NCBI GenBank assembly: GCA_037974665.1
Contig: CM075769.1
Location: 80,605,190-80,669,189 of the forward strand
DNA length: 64,000 nt
Direction: 5' to 3'
Origin: Ehretia macrophylla
Lineage: Eukaryota; Streptophyta; Magnoliopsida; Boraginales; Ehretiaceae
In this document: positions 24,510 to 36,690 of the stretch, piece after piece
Numbering within the stretch: the first letter of the stretch is position 1
How the letters are laid out: each line of letters starts with the position of its first letter
Position numbers and translations under genes: made by a program
Notes under the pieces: generated by a model
The model's input: the letters and a program-made list of their open reading frames with translations, nothing else
Told to the model about the DNA's origin: nothing
Database searches by the model: none

Positions 24510-25065
24510 TTTTCAATTTTTTTTGCCCTGTTAGGGTTGCCAAGATACTTTATCCACTAAATCTCTATTACCCAATCCCACGGAACATTAGGCAAGACAA
24601 CTTCGCTTCACGTAGAGGCCGGGCCCACAAACCGAGGGCGTAGGGTTTGTGACCAAGTCTCCGTTGTTCCGGTGCCCATTACTTTTGATCCGTAAGGAGT
24701 TACGCGGCGCACAGCATACCGTTGCAAAGCTCTCTAAGAGCATTACAACGGGGGTAGCCAGCTTGCTCGCTCTGCCCATTTTTGGAGCCCAAAATCGAAC
24801 ATTTTCATCAGTTTCATGCCACTTTTCTTCTTTTGCCCTATTTTTCCGTCCCAAATCGTACGTCGTGAGCTGTTAAAAGAACGACAACCAGACTCGCTGT
24901 ACATCAGAGGGCCCTACAACGTGTCGATATCACATCTTGCGAGGATGCTGCGTTGTTGAAGCAGATGGGTTGTTGTTAAGCCCATTGGGCCTTTTGAATG
25001 CGCCATCTCTCTAGGCTGGCTCTGTGAACCGTTAACAAATATAGGAATTGTGCCTTCAACATGAC

Positions 25066-25185
25066 GGGTGCGATCATACCAACACTAATGCACCGGATCC
25101 CATCAGTACTCTGCGGTTACGCATGCTTGGGCGAGAGTAGTACTAGGATGGGTGACCCCCAAGGAAGTCCTCGTGTTGCACCCCC
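25066..25185 (+). rRNA. 5S rRNA gene copy P38 (altered A-box)
   Basis: Full length. Changes: G17A, A42T, C47T, A49C, A50G, A55C, G58A, T96A, G97A. Six changes between 42 and 58 spoil loop and A-box sequence. Confidence 0.93.
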
Positions 25186-25743
25186 TTTTCAATTTTTTTT
25201 GCCCTGGTTAGGGTTGCCAAGATACTTTATCTACCAAATCTCCATTACCGAATCCCACGGAACATTAGGCAAGACAACTTCGCTTCACGTAGAGGCCGGG
25301 GTTGCAAACCGAGTGCGTAGTGTTTGTGACCAGGTCTCCGTCGCTTTGGTACCGATAACTTTTGATCCGTAAGGAGTCACGCGGCGCACAGCATACCGTT
25401 GCAAATCTCTCAGAGAGTTCTACGACGGTGGAAGCCAGCTTGCTCGCTGTGCCCATTTTCGAAGCCCAAAATCGAACGTTTTCAACAGTTTCAGGCCACT
25501 TTTCTTTTTTTACTCTTTTTTTCCGTCCCAAATCTTACGTCGTGAGCTGTTAAAAGGACGACAACCTGACTCACAGGACATCAGAGGGCCTTACAACGTT
25601 TTTGATATCACGTCTTGCGAGGATGCTGCGTTGTTGAAGCGGATGGGTTGTCGTTAAGCCCATTCGGCCATTTGAATGGGCCATCTCTCCAGGCTGGCAC
25701 TGTGAACCGTTAACACATATAGGAATTTTGCCCTCAACATGAC

Positions 25744-25863
25744 GGGTGCGATCATACCAACACTAATGCACCGGATCCCATCAGAAGTACGAAGTTAAGC
25801 TTGTTTGGGCGAGAGTAGTACTAGGATGGGTGACCCCCTGGGAAGGACTCGTGTTGCACCCCC
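25744..25863 (+). rRNA. 5S rRNA gene copy P39
   Basis: Full length. Changes: G17A, C44G, C46A, G58T, C61T, T103G, C104A. Confidence 0.94.
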
Positions 25864-26420
25864 CTTTCAATTTTTTTTGCCCTGGTTAGGGTTTCCAAGA
25901 TACTATATCCACCAAATATCTATTACTGAATGGCACGGAACATTGGGCAAGACAACTTCGCTTCACGTAGAGCCCGGGCCCGCAAACCAAGGGCGTGGTG
26001 TTTTTGACCAGGTCTCCGTCGCTCCGATGCCCATAACCTTTGATCCGTAAGGAGTTACGCAGCGCCCAGCATACCGTTGCTAAGCTCTCTAAGAGCTCTA
26101 CGACGGGGGTAGCGAGATAGCTCGCTATGCCCATTTTTTGATCCCAAAATCGAACGCTTTCATCAGTTTTAGGCCACCTTTCTCCTTTTGCTCTATTTTT
26201 TCATCCCCGATCGTACGTCGTAAGCTGTTAAAAGGACGACAACCAGACTCAAGGGACATCAGAGGGCCTTACAATATGTCGATATCACGTCTTGCTAGAA
26301 TGCTGCTGTGTTGAAGCGGATGGGTTGTCGTTAAGCCCATTGTGCCTTTTGAATGGTCCATCTCTCTAGGCTGGGACTGTGAACCGTTAACACATATGGG
26401 AATTGTGCCCTCAACATGAC

Positions 26421-26540
26421 GGGTGCGAACATACCAGCACTAATGCACCGGATCCCATCAGAACTCCGAAGTTAAGCGTGCTTGGGCGAGAGTAGTACTA
26501 GGATGGGTGATCCCCTTGGAAGTCCTCATGTTGCACCCCC
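26421..26540 (+). rRNA. 5S rRNA gene copy P40
   Basis: Full length. Changes: T9A, C91T, G97T, G108A. Confidence 0.96.
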
Positions 26541-27096
26541 TTTTCAATTTTGTTTGCCCTGGATAGGGTTGCCAAGATACTTTATCCACCAAATCTCTAT
26601 TACCGAATCCCACGGAGCATTGGGCAAGACAACTTTGCTTCACGGTGTGGCCGGGCCCGCCAACCGAGGGCGTAGGGTTTGCGACCAGGTCTCCGTCTAT
26701 CCGGTGCCCATAACTTTTGATCCGTAAGGAGTTACGCGGCGCACAACATACCGTCGCAAAGCTCTCTGAGAGCTCTACGACAGGGGCAGCCAGCTTGCTC
26801 GCTATGCCCTTTTTGGAGCCCAAAATCGAATGTTTTCATCAATTTCAGGCGACGTTTCTTCTTTTGCCCTATTTTTTTGTCTCGGATCGTATGTCGTGAG
26901 CTGTTAAAAGGATGAAAACCTGACTGGCGGGACATCCGAGGGCCCTACATTGTGTCGATATAACATCTTGCGAGGATGCTGCGTTGTCGAAGCGGATGGG
27001 TTGTCGTAAAGCCCATTGGGCCTTTTGAATGGGCCATCTCTCTAGGCTGGGACTGTGAACCGTTATCACATTTAAGAATTGTGCTCTCAACATGAC

Positions 27097-27216
27097 GGGT
27101 GCGATCATACCAGTACTAATGCACCGGATCCCATCAGAACTCCGAAGTTAAGCATGCTTGGGCGAGAGTAGTACTAGGATGGGTGACCCCATGCGAAGTA
27201 CTCGTGTTGCACCCCC
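27097..27216 (+). rRNA. 5S rRNA gene copy P41
   Basis: Full length. Changes: C18T, G58A, C95A, G98C, C104A. Confidence 0.95.
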
Positions 27217-27771
27217 TTTTCAATTTTTTTTGCCCCGGTTAGGGTTGTCAAGATAATTTATCCACCAAATCTCTATTACCGAATGCCACTGAACATTGGG
27301 CAAGACAACTTCGCTTCACGTAGAGGCCGGGCCCGCAAACTGAGGGCGTAGTGTTTGTGACCAGGTCTTCGTCGCTCCGGTGCCCATAACTTTTGATCCG
27401 TAAGGAGTTACGTAGCGTACATCATACCGTTGCAAAGCTCCCTGAGAGCTCTACGACAGGGGCAGCCAGCTTGCTCGTTATGCCCTTTTTGGAGCCCAAA
27501 ATCGAACGTTTCATCAATTTCAGGCGACTTTTCTTCTTTTGCCCTATTTTTCGGTCCCGGATCGTACGTCGTGAGCTGTTAAAAGGACGACAACCTGACT
27601 CATGGGACATCAGATTGCCCTACAACGTGTCGATATCAGATCTTGCGAGGATACTGCGTTGTTGAAGCGGATGTATTGTCGCTAAGCCAATTAGGCCTTT
27701 TGAATGGGCCATCTCTCTAGGCTGGGACTGTGAACCGTTAACACATATAGGAATTGTGCCCTCAACATGAC

Positions 27772-27891
27772 GGGTGCGATCATACCAGCACTAATGCACC
27801 GGATCCCATCAGAACTCCGATGTTAAGCGTGCTTGGGCTAGAGTATTACTAGGATGGGTGACCCCTTGGGAAGTCCTCGTGTTGCGCCCTC
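27772..27891 (+). rRNA. 5S rRNA gene copy P42
   Basis: Full length. Changes: A50T, G68T, G75T, C95T, A115G, C119T. Confidence 0.95.
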
Positions 27892-28449
27892 TTTTCAATT
27901 TTTTTTGCCCTGGTTTGGGTTGCCAAGATATTTTATCCACCAAATCTCTATTACCGAATCCCACGGAACATTGCACAAGACAACTTCGTTTCACGTAGAG
28001 GTCAGGCCCGCAAACCGAGGGCGTAGGGCTTGTGACCAGGTCTCCGTCGCTCCGGTGCCCATAACTTTTGATCCGTAAAGAGTTACGCGGCGCACAACAT
28101 ACCGTTGCAAAGCTCTCTGAGAGTTCTACGACAGGGGAAGCCAGCTTGCTCATTGTGCCCATTTTCGGAGTCCAAAATTGAACGTTTTCATCAGTTTTAG
28201 GCCACTTTTCTTCTTTTCCTCAATTTTTTCATCCCGAATCGTACGGCATGAGCTGTTAAAAGGACGCCAACCTGACTCACAGGACATCAGAGGGCCTGAC
28301 AACATTTTTGATGTCACGTCTTGCGAGGATGTTGCGTTGTTGAAGCGGATGGGTTCTCGTTAAGCCCATTGGGCCTTTTGAATGGGCCATCTCTCCAGGC
28401 TGGGACTGTGAACCATCAACACATATAGGAATTGTGCCCTCAACATGAC

Positions 28450-28569
28450 GGGTGTGATCATACCAGCACTAATGCACCGGATCCCATCAGAACTCCGAAG
28501 TTAAGCGTCCTTGGGCTAGAGTAGTACTAGGATGTGTGACCCCCTGTGAAGTCCTCGTGTTGCACCCCC
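28450..28569 (+). rRNA. 5S rRNA gene copy P43
   Basis: Full length. Changes: C6T, G60C, G68T, G86T, G98T. Its spacer (ATCATTGGACAAG variant) is of the kind after P57-P59, on the far side of the 3-unit block. Confidence 0.95.
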
Positions 28570-29126
28570 TTTTCAATTTTTTTTGCCCTGGTCAGGGTTG
28601 CCAAGATACTTTATCCACCAAATCTCTATTACCGAATCCCACGGATCATTGGACAAGACAACTTCGCTTCACATAGAAGTCGGGCCCACAAACCGAGGGC
28701 GTAGGGTTTGTGACCACGTCTCTGTCGCTCCGGTGCCCATAACTTTTCATCCGTAAGGAGTTATGCGGCGCACAGCATACCATTACAAAGCTCTCTGAGA
28801 GCTCTACGACGGGGGCAGCCACCTTGCTCGGTGTGCCCATTTTTGGTGACCAAAATCGAACGTTTTCATCAGTTTCAAGCCATTTTTCTTCTTTTCCTCT
28901 ATTTTTTCATCCCGGATCGTACGTTGTGAGCTGTTAAAAGGGCGACAACCTGACTCGCGGGACATCAGAGCGCCATACAGCGTGTCGATATCACGTCTTG
29001 CGAGGATGCTGCGTTGTTGAAGCGGATGGGTTGTCGTTAAGCCCATTGGGCCTTTTGAATGGGCCATCTCTCTAGGCTGGCACTGTGAACCCTTAACACA
29101 TATAGGAATTGTGCCCTCAAGATGAC

Positions 29127-29246
29127 GGGTGTGATCATACCAGCACTAATGCACCGGATCCCATCAGAACTCCGAAGTTAAGCGTGCTTGGGCGAGAGTA
29201 GTATTAGGATGGGTGACCCCTTGTGAAGTCCTCGTGTTGCAGCCCC
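29127..29246 (+). rRNA. 5S rRNA gene copy P44 (3-unit block, type A)
   Basis: Full length. Changes: C6T, C78T, C95T, G98T, C116G. C116G opposes G3 in the terminal helix, leaving a G-G mismatch. Confidence 0.95.
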
Positions 29247-29802
29247 TTTTCAATTTTTTTGCCCTGGTTAGGGTTGCCAAGATACTTTATCCACCAAATC
29301 TCTATTACCGATTCCCACGGAAAATTAGGCAAGACAACTTCGCTTCACGTAGAGGCCAAGCACGCAAACCGAGGGCGTAGGGTTTTTGACCAGGTCTCCG
29401 TCGCTCCGGTGCCCATAACTTTTGATCCGTAACGAGTTACGTGGTGCACAGCATACCGTTGCTAAGCTCTATGAGAGCTCTTCGACGTGGGCAGTCAGGT
29501 TGCTCACTATGCCTGTTTTTGGAGCCCAAAATCGAACGTTTTCATCAGTTTCATTCCACTTTTCTTCTTTTGCTCTATTTTTCCATCCCGGATCGTACGT
29601 CGTGAGTTGTTAAAAGGACGACAACCTGACTCGCGGGACATCAGACTGCCCTACAACGTGTCGATATCACGTCTTGCGAGGATGCTGTGTTGTTGAAGCG
29701 GATGGGTTGTTGTTAAGCCCATTGGACCTTTTGAATGGACCATCTATCTAGGTTGGAACTGTGAACCATTAACACATATAGGAATTGTGCCCTCAACAGG
29801 AC

Positions 29803-29922
29803 GGGTGCGATCATGCTAGCACTAATGCACCGGATCCTATCAGAACTCCGAAGTTAAGCGTACTTAGGCGAGAGTAGTACTAGGATGGGTGACGCCCTTG
29901 GAAGTACTCGTGTTGCACCCCC
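29803..29922 (+). rRNA. 5S rRNA gene copy P45 (3-unit block, type B)
   Basis: Full length. Changes: A13G, C15T, C36T, G60A, G64A, C92G, G97T, C104A; the same set recurs in P51 and P54. Confidence 0.95.
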
Positions 29923-30479
29923 TTTTCAATTTTTTTTGCCCTGGATAGGGTTGCCAAGATAATTTATCTACCAAATCTCTATTACCGAATCCCACGGAAC
30001 ATTGGGCAGGAAAACTTCGCTTCACATAGAGGCCGGGCCTGCAAAACGAGGGCGTAGTGTTTGTGACCAGGTCTCAGTCGCTCCGATGCCCATAACTTTT
30101 GATCTGTAAGGAGTTACGCAGTGCACATCATACCGTTGCAATGCTCTCTGAGAGCTCTATGACAGGGATAGCGAGCTTGCTCGCTATACCCGTTTTTGGA
30201 GCCTAAAATCGAATGTTTTCATCAGTTTCAGGCAACTTTTCTTCTTTTGCCCTGTTTTTCCGTCCCCGATCGTACGTCATGAGCTGTTAAAAGGACGACA
30301 ACCTAACTCGTGGGACATCAGATTTACCTACAATGTGTCGATATCAGATCTTGCGAGGATGATGCGTTGTTGAAGTGGATGGGTTGTCATTAAGCCCATT
30401 GGGCCTTTTGAATGGGCCATCTCTCTAGGCTGGGACTGTGAACCGTTAACACATATAGGAATTGTCCCCTCAAGATGAT

Positions 30480-30599
30480 GGGTGCGATCATTCCAGCACT
30501 AATGCACCGGATCCCATCAGAACTCCAAAGTTAAGTGTGCTTGGGCGACAGGAGTACTAGGAGGGGTGGCCCCTGGGGAAGGCCTTGTGTTGGACCCCA
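30480..30599 (+). rRNA. 5S rRNA gene copy P46 (3-unit block, type C, divergent)
   Basis: Full length but with a cluster of changes from 70 to 114: G70C, T73G, T84G, A90G, C95T, T96G, T103G, C107T, C114G, plus A13T, G48A, C57T and C120A. Its sisters P52 and P55 lack the cluster, so this is recent damage or sequence error. Confidence 0.92.
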
Positions 30600-31156
30600 T
30601 TTTCAATTTTTTTTGGCCTGGTTAGGGTTGCCAAGATACTTGATCCACCAAATCTCTATTACTGAATCCCACGGAACATTGGGCAAGACAACTTCTTTTC
30701 ACGTAGAGGTCGGGCCCGAAAACCTAAGGCGTAGGTTTTGTGACCAAGTCTCCGTCGCTTCGGTGCACATAACTTTTGATCCTTAAGGAGTTACATGGCG
30801 CACAGCATACAGTTGCAAAGCTCTCTGAGAGCTGTACGACAGGGGCAACCAGCTTGCTCGCTGTGCCTATTTTTGGAGCCCAAAATTGAACGTGTTCATC
30901 AATTTTAGGCTACTTTTCTTGTTTTTCTCTATTTTTTCGTCCCGGATCGTACCTTGTGAGTTGTTAAAAGGACGACAACCTGACTCGCGGGACATCAGAG
31001 CGCCATACAGCGTGTCGATATCACGTCTTGCGAGGATGCTGCGTTGTTGAAGCGGATGGGTTGTCGTTAAGCCCATTGGGCCTTTTGAATGGGCCATCTC
31101 TCTAGGCTGGCACTGTGAACCCTTAACACATATAGGAATTGTGCCCTCAAGATGAC

Positions 31157-31276
31157 GGGTGTGATCATACCAGCACTAATGCACCGGATCCCATCAGAAC
31201 TCCGAAGTTAAGCGTGCTTGGGCGAGAGTAGTATTAGGATGGGTGACCCCTTGTGAAGTCCTCGTGTTGCAGCCCC
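31157..31276 (+). rRNA. 5S rRNA gene copy P47 (3-unit block, type A)
   Basis: Same five changes as P44: C6T, C78T, C95T, G98T, C116G. Confidence 0.95.
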
Positions 31277-31832
31277 TTTTCAATTTTTTTGCCCTGGTTA
31301 GGGTTGCCAAGATACTTTATCCACCAAATCTCTATTACCGAATCCCACAAAAAATTAGGCAAGGCAACTTCGCTTCACGTAGAGGCCGGGCACGCAAACC
31401 GAGGGCGTAGGGTTTTTGACCAGGTCTCCGTCCCTCCGGTGCCCGTAACTTTTGATCCGTAATGAGTTACGTGGTGCACATCATACCGTTGCTAAGCTCT
31501 ATGAGAGCTCTTCGACGTGGGCAGCCAGGTTGCTCGCTAAGACTATTTTTGGAGCCCAAAATTGAACATTTTCTTCAGTTTCAGGCCACTTTTCTTCTTT
31601 TGCTCTATTTTTCATTCCCGGATCGTACGTCGTGAGCTGTTAAAAGGATGGCAACCTGACTCGCGGGACATCAGAGGGCCCTACAACTTGTTGATATCAC
31701 GTCTTGCCAGGATGATGTGTTGTTGAAGCGGATGGGTTGTCATTAAGCCCATTGAGCATTTTGAATGGGCCATCTCTCTAGGCTGGCATTGTGAGCCATT
31801 AGCACATATAGGAATTGTGCCCTCAACAGGAT

Positions 31833-31952
31833 GGGTGCGATCATGCTAGCACTAATGCACCGGATCCTATCAGAACTCCGAAGTTAAGCATACTTAGGCA
31901 AGAGTAGTACTAGGATGGGTGACTCCATGGGAAGTCCTCGTGTTGCACCCCC
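31833..31952 (+). rRNA. 5S rRNA gene copy P48 (3-unit block, type B)
   Basis: Changes: A13G, C15T, C36T, G58A, G60A, G64A, G68A, C92T, C95A. The 5' half is type B; the C92T/C95A pair is that of type C copies P52 and P55, so this copy is mosaic. Confidence 0.94.
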
Positions 31953-32509
31953 TTTTCAATTTTTTTTGCCCTGGTTAGGGTTGCCAAGATACTTTATCCA
32001 CAAAATCTCTATTACCGAATCCCACGGAACATTGGGCAAGACAACTTCGCTTCACGTAGAGGCCGGTCCTGCAAACCGAGGGTGTAGTGTTTGTGACCAG
32101 GTCTCAGTCGCTCCGATGCCCATAACTTTTGATCTATAAGGAGTTACGCAGCGCACATCATACCGTTGCAATGCTCTCTGAGAGCTCTATGAGAGGGGCA
32201 GCCAGCTTGCTCGCTATACCCGTTTTTGGAGCCCAAAATCGAACGTTTTCATCAGTTTCAGGCAACTTTTCTTCTTTTGCCCTGTTTTTCCGTCCCCGAT
32301 CGTACGTCATGAGCTATTAAAAGGACGACAACCTGACTCACGGGACATCAAATTGCCCTACAATGTGTCGATATCAGATCTTGCGAGGATGCTACGTTGT
32401 TGAAGCGGATGGGTTGTCATTAAGCCCATTGGGCCTTTTGAATGTGCCATCTCTCCAGGCTGGGACTGTGAACCGTTAACACATATAGGAATTGTCCCCT
32501 CAAGATGAC

Positions 32510-32629
32510 GGGTGCAATCATACCAGCACTAATGTAACGGATCCCATCAGAACTCCGAAGTTAAGCGTGCTTGGGCGAGAGTAGTACTAGGATGGGTGAC
32601 CCCATTGGAAGTCCTCGTGTTGCACCCCC
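32510..32629 (+). rRNA. 5S rRNA gene copy P49 (3-unit block, type C)
   Basis: Changes: G7A, C26T, C28A, C95A, G97T. C26T and C28A recur in P53. Confidence 0.95.
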
Positions 32630-33187
32630 TTTTCAATTTTTTTTTGCCCTGGTTAGGGTTGCCAAGATACTTGATCCACCAAATCTCTATTACTGAATCC
32701 CACGGAACATTGGGCAAGACAACTTCTTTTCACGTAGAGGTCGGGCCCGAAAACCTAGGGCGTAGGTTTTGTGACCAAGTCTCCGTCGCTTCGGTGCCCA
32801 TAACTTTTGATCTGTAAGGAGTTACGCGGCGCACAGCATACAGTTGCAAAGCTCTCTGAGAGCTCTACGACAGGGGCAACCAGCTTGCTCGCTGTGCCTA
32901 TTTTTGGAGCCCAAAATTGAACGTTTTCATCAATTTTAGGCTACTTTTCTTGTTTTTCTCTATTTTTTCGTCCCGGATCGTACCTTGTGAGTTGTTAAAA
33001 GGACGACAACCTGACTCACGGGATATCAGTGGGCCCTACAATGTGTCGATATCACATCTTGCGAGGATACTACGTTGTTGAAGCGGATGGATTGTCGTTA
33101 AGCCCATTGGGCCTTTTGAAAGGGCAATCTCTCTAGGCTGGCACTGTGAACCCTTAACACATATAGGAATTGTGCCCTCAAGATGAC

Positions 33188-33307
33188 GGGTGTGATCATA
33201 CCAGCACTAATGCACAGGATCCCATCAGAACACCGAAGTTAAGCGTGCTTGGTCGAGAGTAGTATTAGGATGGGTGACCCCTTGTGAAGTCCTCGTGTTG
33301 CAGCCCC
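33188..33307 (+). rRNA. 5S rRNA gene copy P50 (3-unit block, type A)
   Basis: Type A set (C6T, C78T, C95T, G98T, C116G) plus C29A, T45A, G66T. Confidence 0.95.
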
Positions 33308-33863
33308 TTTTCAATTTTTTTGCCCTGGTTAGGGTTGCCAAGATACTTTATCCACCAAATCTCTATTACCGATTCCCATGGAAAATTAGGCAAGACAACT
33401 TCGCTTCACGTAGAGGCCGGGCACGCAAACCGAGGGCGTAGGGTTTTTGACTAGGTCTCCGTCACTCCGGTGCCCATAACTTTTGATCCGTAACGAGTTA
33501 CGTGGTGCACAGCATACCGTTGCTAAGCTCTATGAGAGCTCTTCGACGTGGGCAGTCAGGTTGCTCACTATGCCTGTTTTTGGAGCCCAAAATCGAACGT
33601 TTTCATCAGTTTCAAACCACTTTTCTTCCTTTCCTCTATTTTTCCGTCCCGAATCGTACGTTGTGAGCTGTTAAAAGGATGACAACCTAACTTGCGGGAC
33701 ATTAGAGGGCCCTACAACGCGTCGATATCACATCTTGCGAGAATGCTGTGTTGTTGAAGCGGATGGGTTGTTGTTAAGCCCATTGGACCTTTTGAATGGA
33801 CCATCTATCTAGGTTGGAACTGTGAACCATTAACACATATAGGAATTGTGCCCTCAACAGGAC

Positions 33864-33983
33864 GGGTGCGATCATGCTAGCACTAATGCACCGGATCCTA
33901 TCAGAACTCCGAAGTTAAGCGTACTTAGGCGAGAGTAGTACTAGGATGGGTGACGCCCTTGGAAGTACTCGTGTTGCACCCCC
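33864..33983 (+). rRNA. 5S rRNA gene copy P51 (3-unit block, type B)
   Basis: Same eight changes as P45. Confidence 0.95.
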
Positions 33984-34540
33984 TTTTCAATTTTTTTTGC
34001 CCTGGATAGGGTTGCCAAGATAATTTATCTACCAAATCTCTATTACCGAATCCCACGGAACATTGGGCAAGACAACTTCACTTCACGTAGAGGTCGGGCC
34101 TACAAACCGAGGGCGTAGTGTTTGTGACCAGGTCTCAGTCGCTCCGATGCCCATAACTTTTTATCTGTAAGGAGTTACGCAGCGCACATCATACCGTTGC
34201 AATGCTCTCTGAGAGCTCTATGAGAGGGGCAGCCAGCTTGCTCGCTATACCCGTTTTTGGAGCCCAAAATCGAACGTTTTCATCAGTTTCAGGCAACTTT
34301 TCTTCTTTTGCCCTGTTTTTCCGTCCCCGATCGTACGTCATGAGCTGTGAAAAGGACGACAACCTAACTCGTGGGACATCAGATTGCCCTACAATGTGTC
34401 GATATCAGATCTTGCGAGGATACTGCGTTGTTGAAGCGGATGGGTTATCATTAAGCCCATTGGGCCTTTTGAATGGGCCATCTCTCTAGGCTGGGACTGT
34501 GAACCGTTAACACATATAGGAATTGTCCCCTCAAGATGAC

Positions 34541-34660
34541 GGGTGCGATCATACCAGCACTAATGCACCGGATCCCATCAGAACTCCAAAGTTAAGTGTG
34601 CTTGGGCGAGAGTAGTACTAGGATGGGTGACTCCATGGGAAGTCCTCGTGTTGCACCCCC
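34541..34660 (+). rRNA. 5S rRNA gene copy P52 (3-unit block, type C)
   Basis: Changes: G48A, C57T, C92T, C95A. Its downstream spacer carries a tract of about 300 bp matching the one after P28. Confidence 0.95.
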
Positions 34661-35217
34661 TTTTCAATTTTTTTTGCCCTGGTTAGGGTTGCCAAGATAC
34701 TTGATCCACCAAATCTCTATTACTGAATCCCACGGAACATTGGGCAAGACAATTTCTTTTCACGTAGAGGTCGGGCCCGAAAACCTAGGGCGTAGGTTTT
34801 GTGACCAAGTCTCCGTCGCTCCGGAGCCTATAACTTTTGATCTGTAAGGAGTTACGCAGTCCACAACATACCGTTGCAAAGCTCTCTGAGAGCTGTACGA
34901 CAGGGGCAACCAGCTTGCTCGCTGTGCCTATTTTTGGGGCCCAAAATTGAACGTTTTCATCAATTTTAGGCTACTTTTCTTGTTTTTCTCTATTTTTTCG
35001 TCCCGGATCGTACCTTGTGAGTTGTTAAAAGGACGACAACCTGACTCACGGGATATCAGTGGGCCCTACAATGTGTCGATATCACATCTTGCGAGGATAC
35101 TACGTTGTTGAAGCGGATGTATTGTCGTTAAGCCCATTGGGCCTTTTGAAAGGGCCATCTCTCTAGGCTGGCACTGTGAACCCTTAACACATATAGGAAT
35201 TGTGCCCTCAAGATGAC

Positions 35218-35337
35218 GGGTGTGATCATACCAGCACTAATGTAACGGATCCCATCAGAACTCCGAAGTTAAGCGTGCTTGGGCGAGAGTAGTACTAGGA
35301 TGGGCGACCCCTTGTGAAGTCCTCGTGTTGTAGCCCC
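35218..35337 (+). rRNA. 5S rRNA gene copy P53 (3-unit block, type A)
   Basis: Changes: C6T, C26T, C28A, T88C, C95T, G98T, C114T, C116G. Confidence 0.95.
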
Positions 35338-35893
35338 TTTTCAATTTTTTTTCCCTGATTAGGGTTGCCAAGATACTTTATCCACCAAATCTCTATTATT
35401 GAATCCCACGGAAAATTAGGCAAGACAACTTCGCTTCACGTAGAGGCCAAGCACGCAAACCGAGGGCGTAGGGTTTTTGACCAGGTCTCCGTCGCTCCGG
35501 TGCCCATAACTTTTGATCCGTAACGAGTTACGTGGTGCACAGCATACCGTTGCTAAGCTCTATGAGAGCTCTTCGACGTGGGCAGTCAGGTTGCTCACTA
35601 TGCCTGTTTTTGGAGCCCAAAATCGAACGTTTTCATCAGTTTCAGTCCACTTTTCTCCTTTTGCTCTATTTTTCCGTCCCGGATCGTACGTCGTGAGCTG
35701 TTAAAAGGACGACAACCTGACTCGCGGGACATCTAAGGGCCCTACAACGTGTCGATATCACGTCTTGCGAGGATGCTGTGTTGTTGAAGCGGATGGGTTG
35801 TTGTTAAGCCCATTGGACCTTTTGAATGGACCATCTATCTAGGTTGGAACTGTGAACCATTAACACATATAGGAATTGTGCCCTCAACAGGAC

Positions 35894-36013
35894 GGGTGCG
35901 ATCATGCTAGCACTAATGCACCGGATCCTATCAGAACTCCGAAGTTAAGCGTACTTAGGCGAGAGTAGTACTAGGATGGGTGACGCCCTTGGAAGTACTC
36001 GTGTTGCACCCCC
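35894..36013 (+). rRNA. 5S rRNA gene copy P54 (3-unit block, type B)
   Basis: Same eight changes as P45 and P51. Confidence 0.95.
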
Positions 36014-36570
36014 TTTTCAATTTTTTTTGCCCTGGATAGGGTTGCCAAGATAATTTATCTACCAAATCTCTATTACCGAATCCCACGGAACATTGGGCAA
36101 GACAACTTCGCTTCACGTAGAGGCCGGTCCTGCAAACCGAGGGTGTAGTGTTTGTGACCAGGTCTCAGTCGCTCCGATGCCCATAACTTTTGATCTATAA
36201 GGAGTTACGCAGCGCACATCATACCGTTGCAATGCTCTCTGAGAGCTCTATGAGAGGGGCAGCCAGCTTGCTCGCTATACCCGTTTTTGGAGCCTAAAAT
36301 CGAACGTTTTCATCAGTTTCAGGCAACTTTTCTTCTTTTGCCCTGTTTTTCCGTCCCCGATCGTACGTCATGAGCTGTTAAAAGGACGACAACCTAACTC
36401 GTGGGACATCAGATTGCCCTACAATGTGTCGATATCAGATCTTGCGAGGATACTGCGTTGTTGAAGCGGATGGGTTGTCATTAAGCCCATTGGGCCTTTT
36501 GAATGGGCCATCTCTCTAGGCTGGGACTGTGAACCGTTAACACATATAGGAATTGTCCCCTCAAGATGAC

Positions 36571-36690
36571 GGGTGCGATCATACCAGCACTAATGCACCG
36601 GATCCCATCAGAACTCCAAAGTTAAGTGTGCTTGGGCGAGAGTAGTACTAGGATGGGTGACTCCATGGGAAGTCCTCGTGTTGCACCCCC
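36571..36690 (+). rRNA. 5S rRNA gene copy P55 (3-unit block, type C)
   Basis: Changes: G48A, C57T, C92T, C95A, as P52. The 3-unit pattern ends in the spacer after this gene. Confidence 0.95.
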
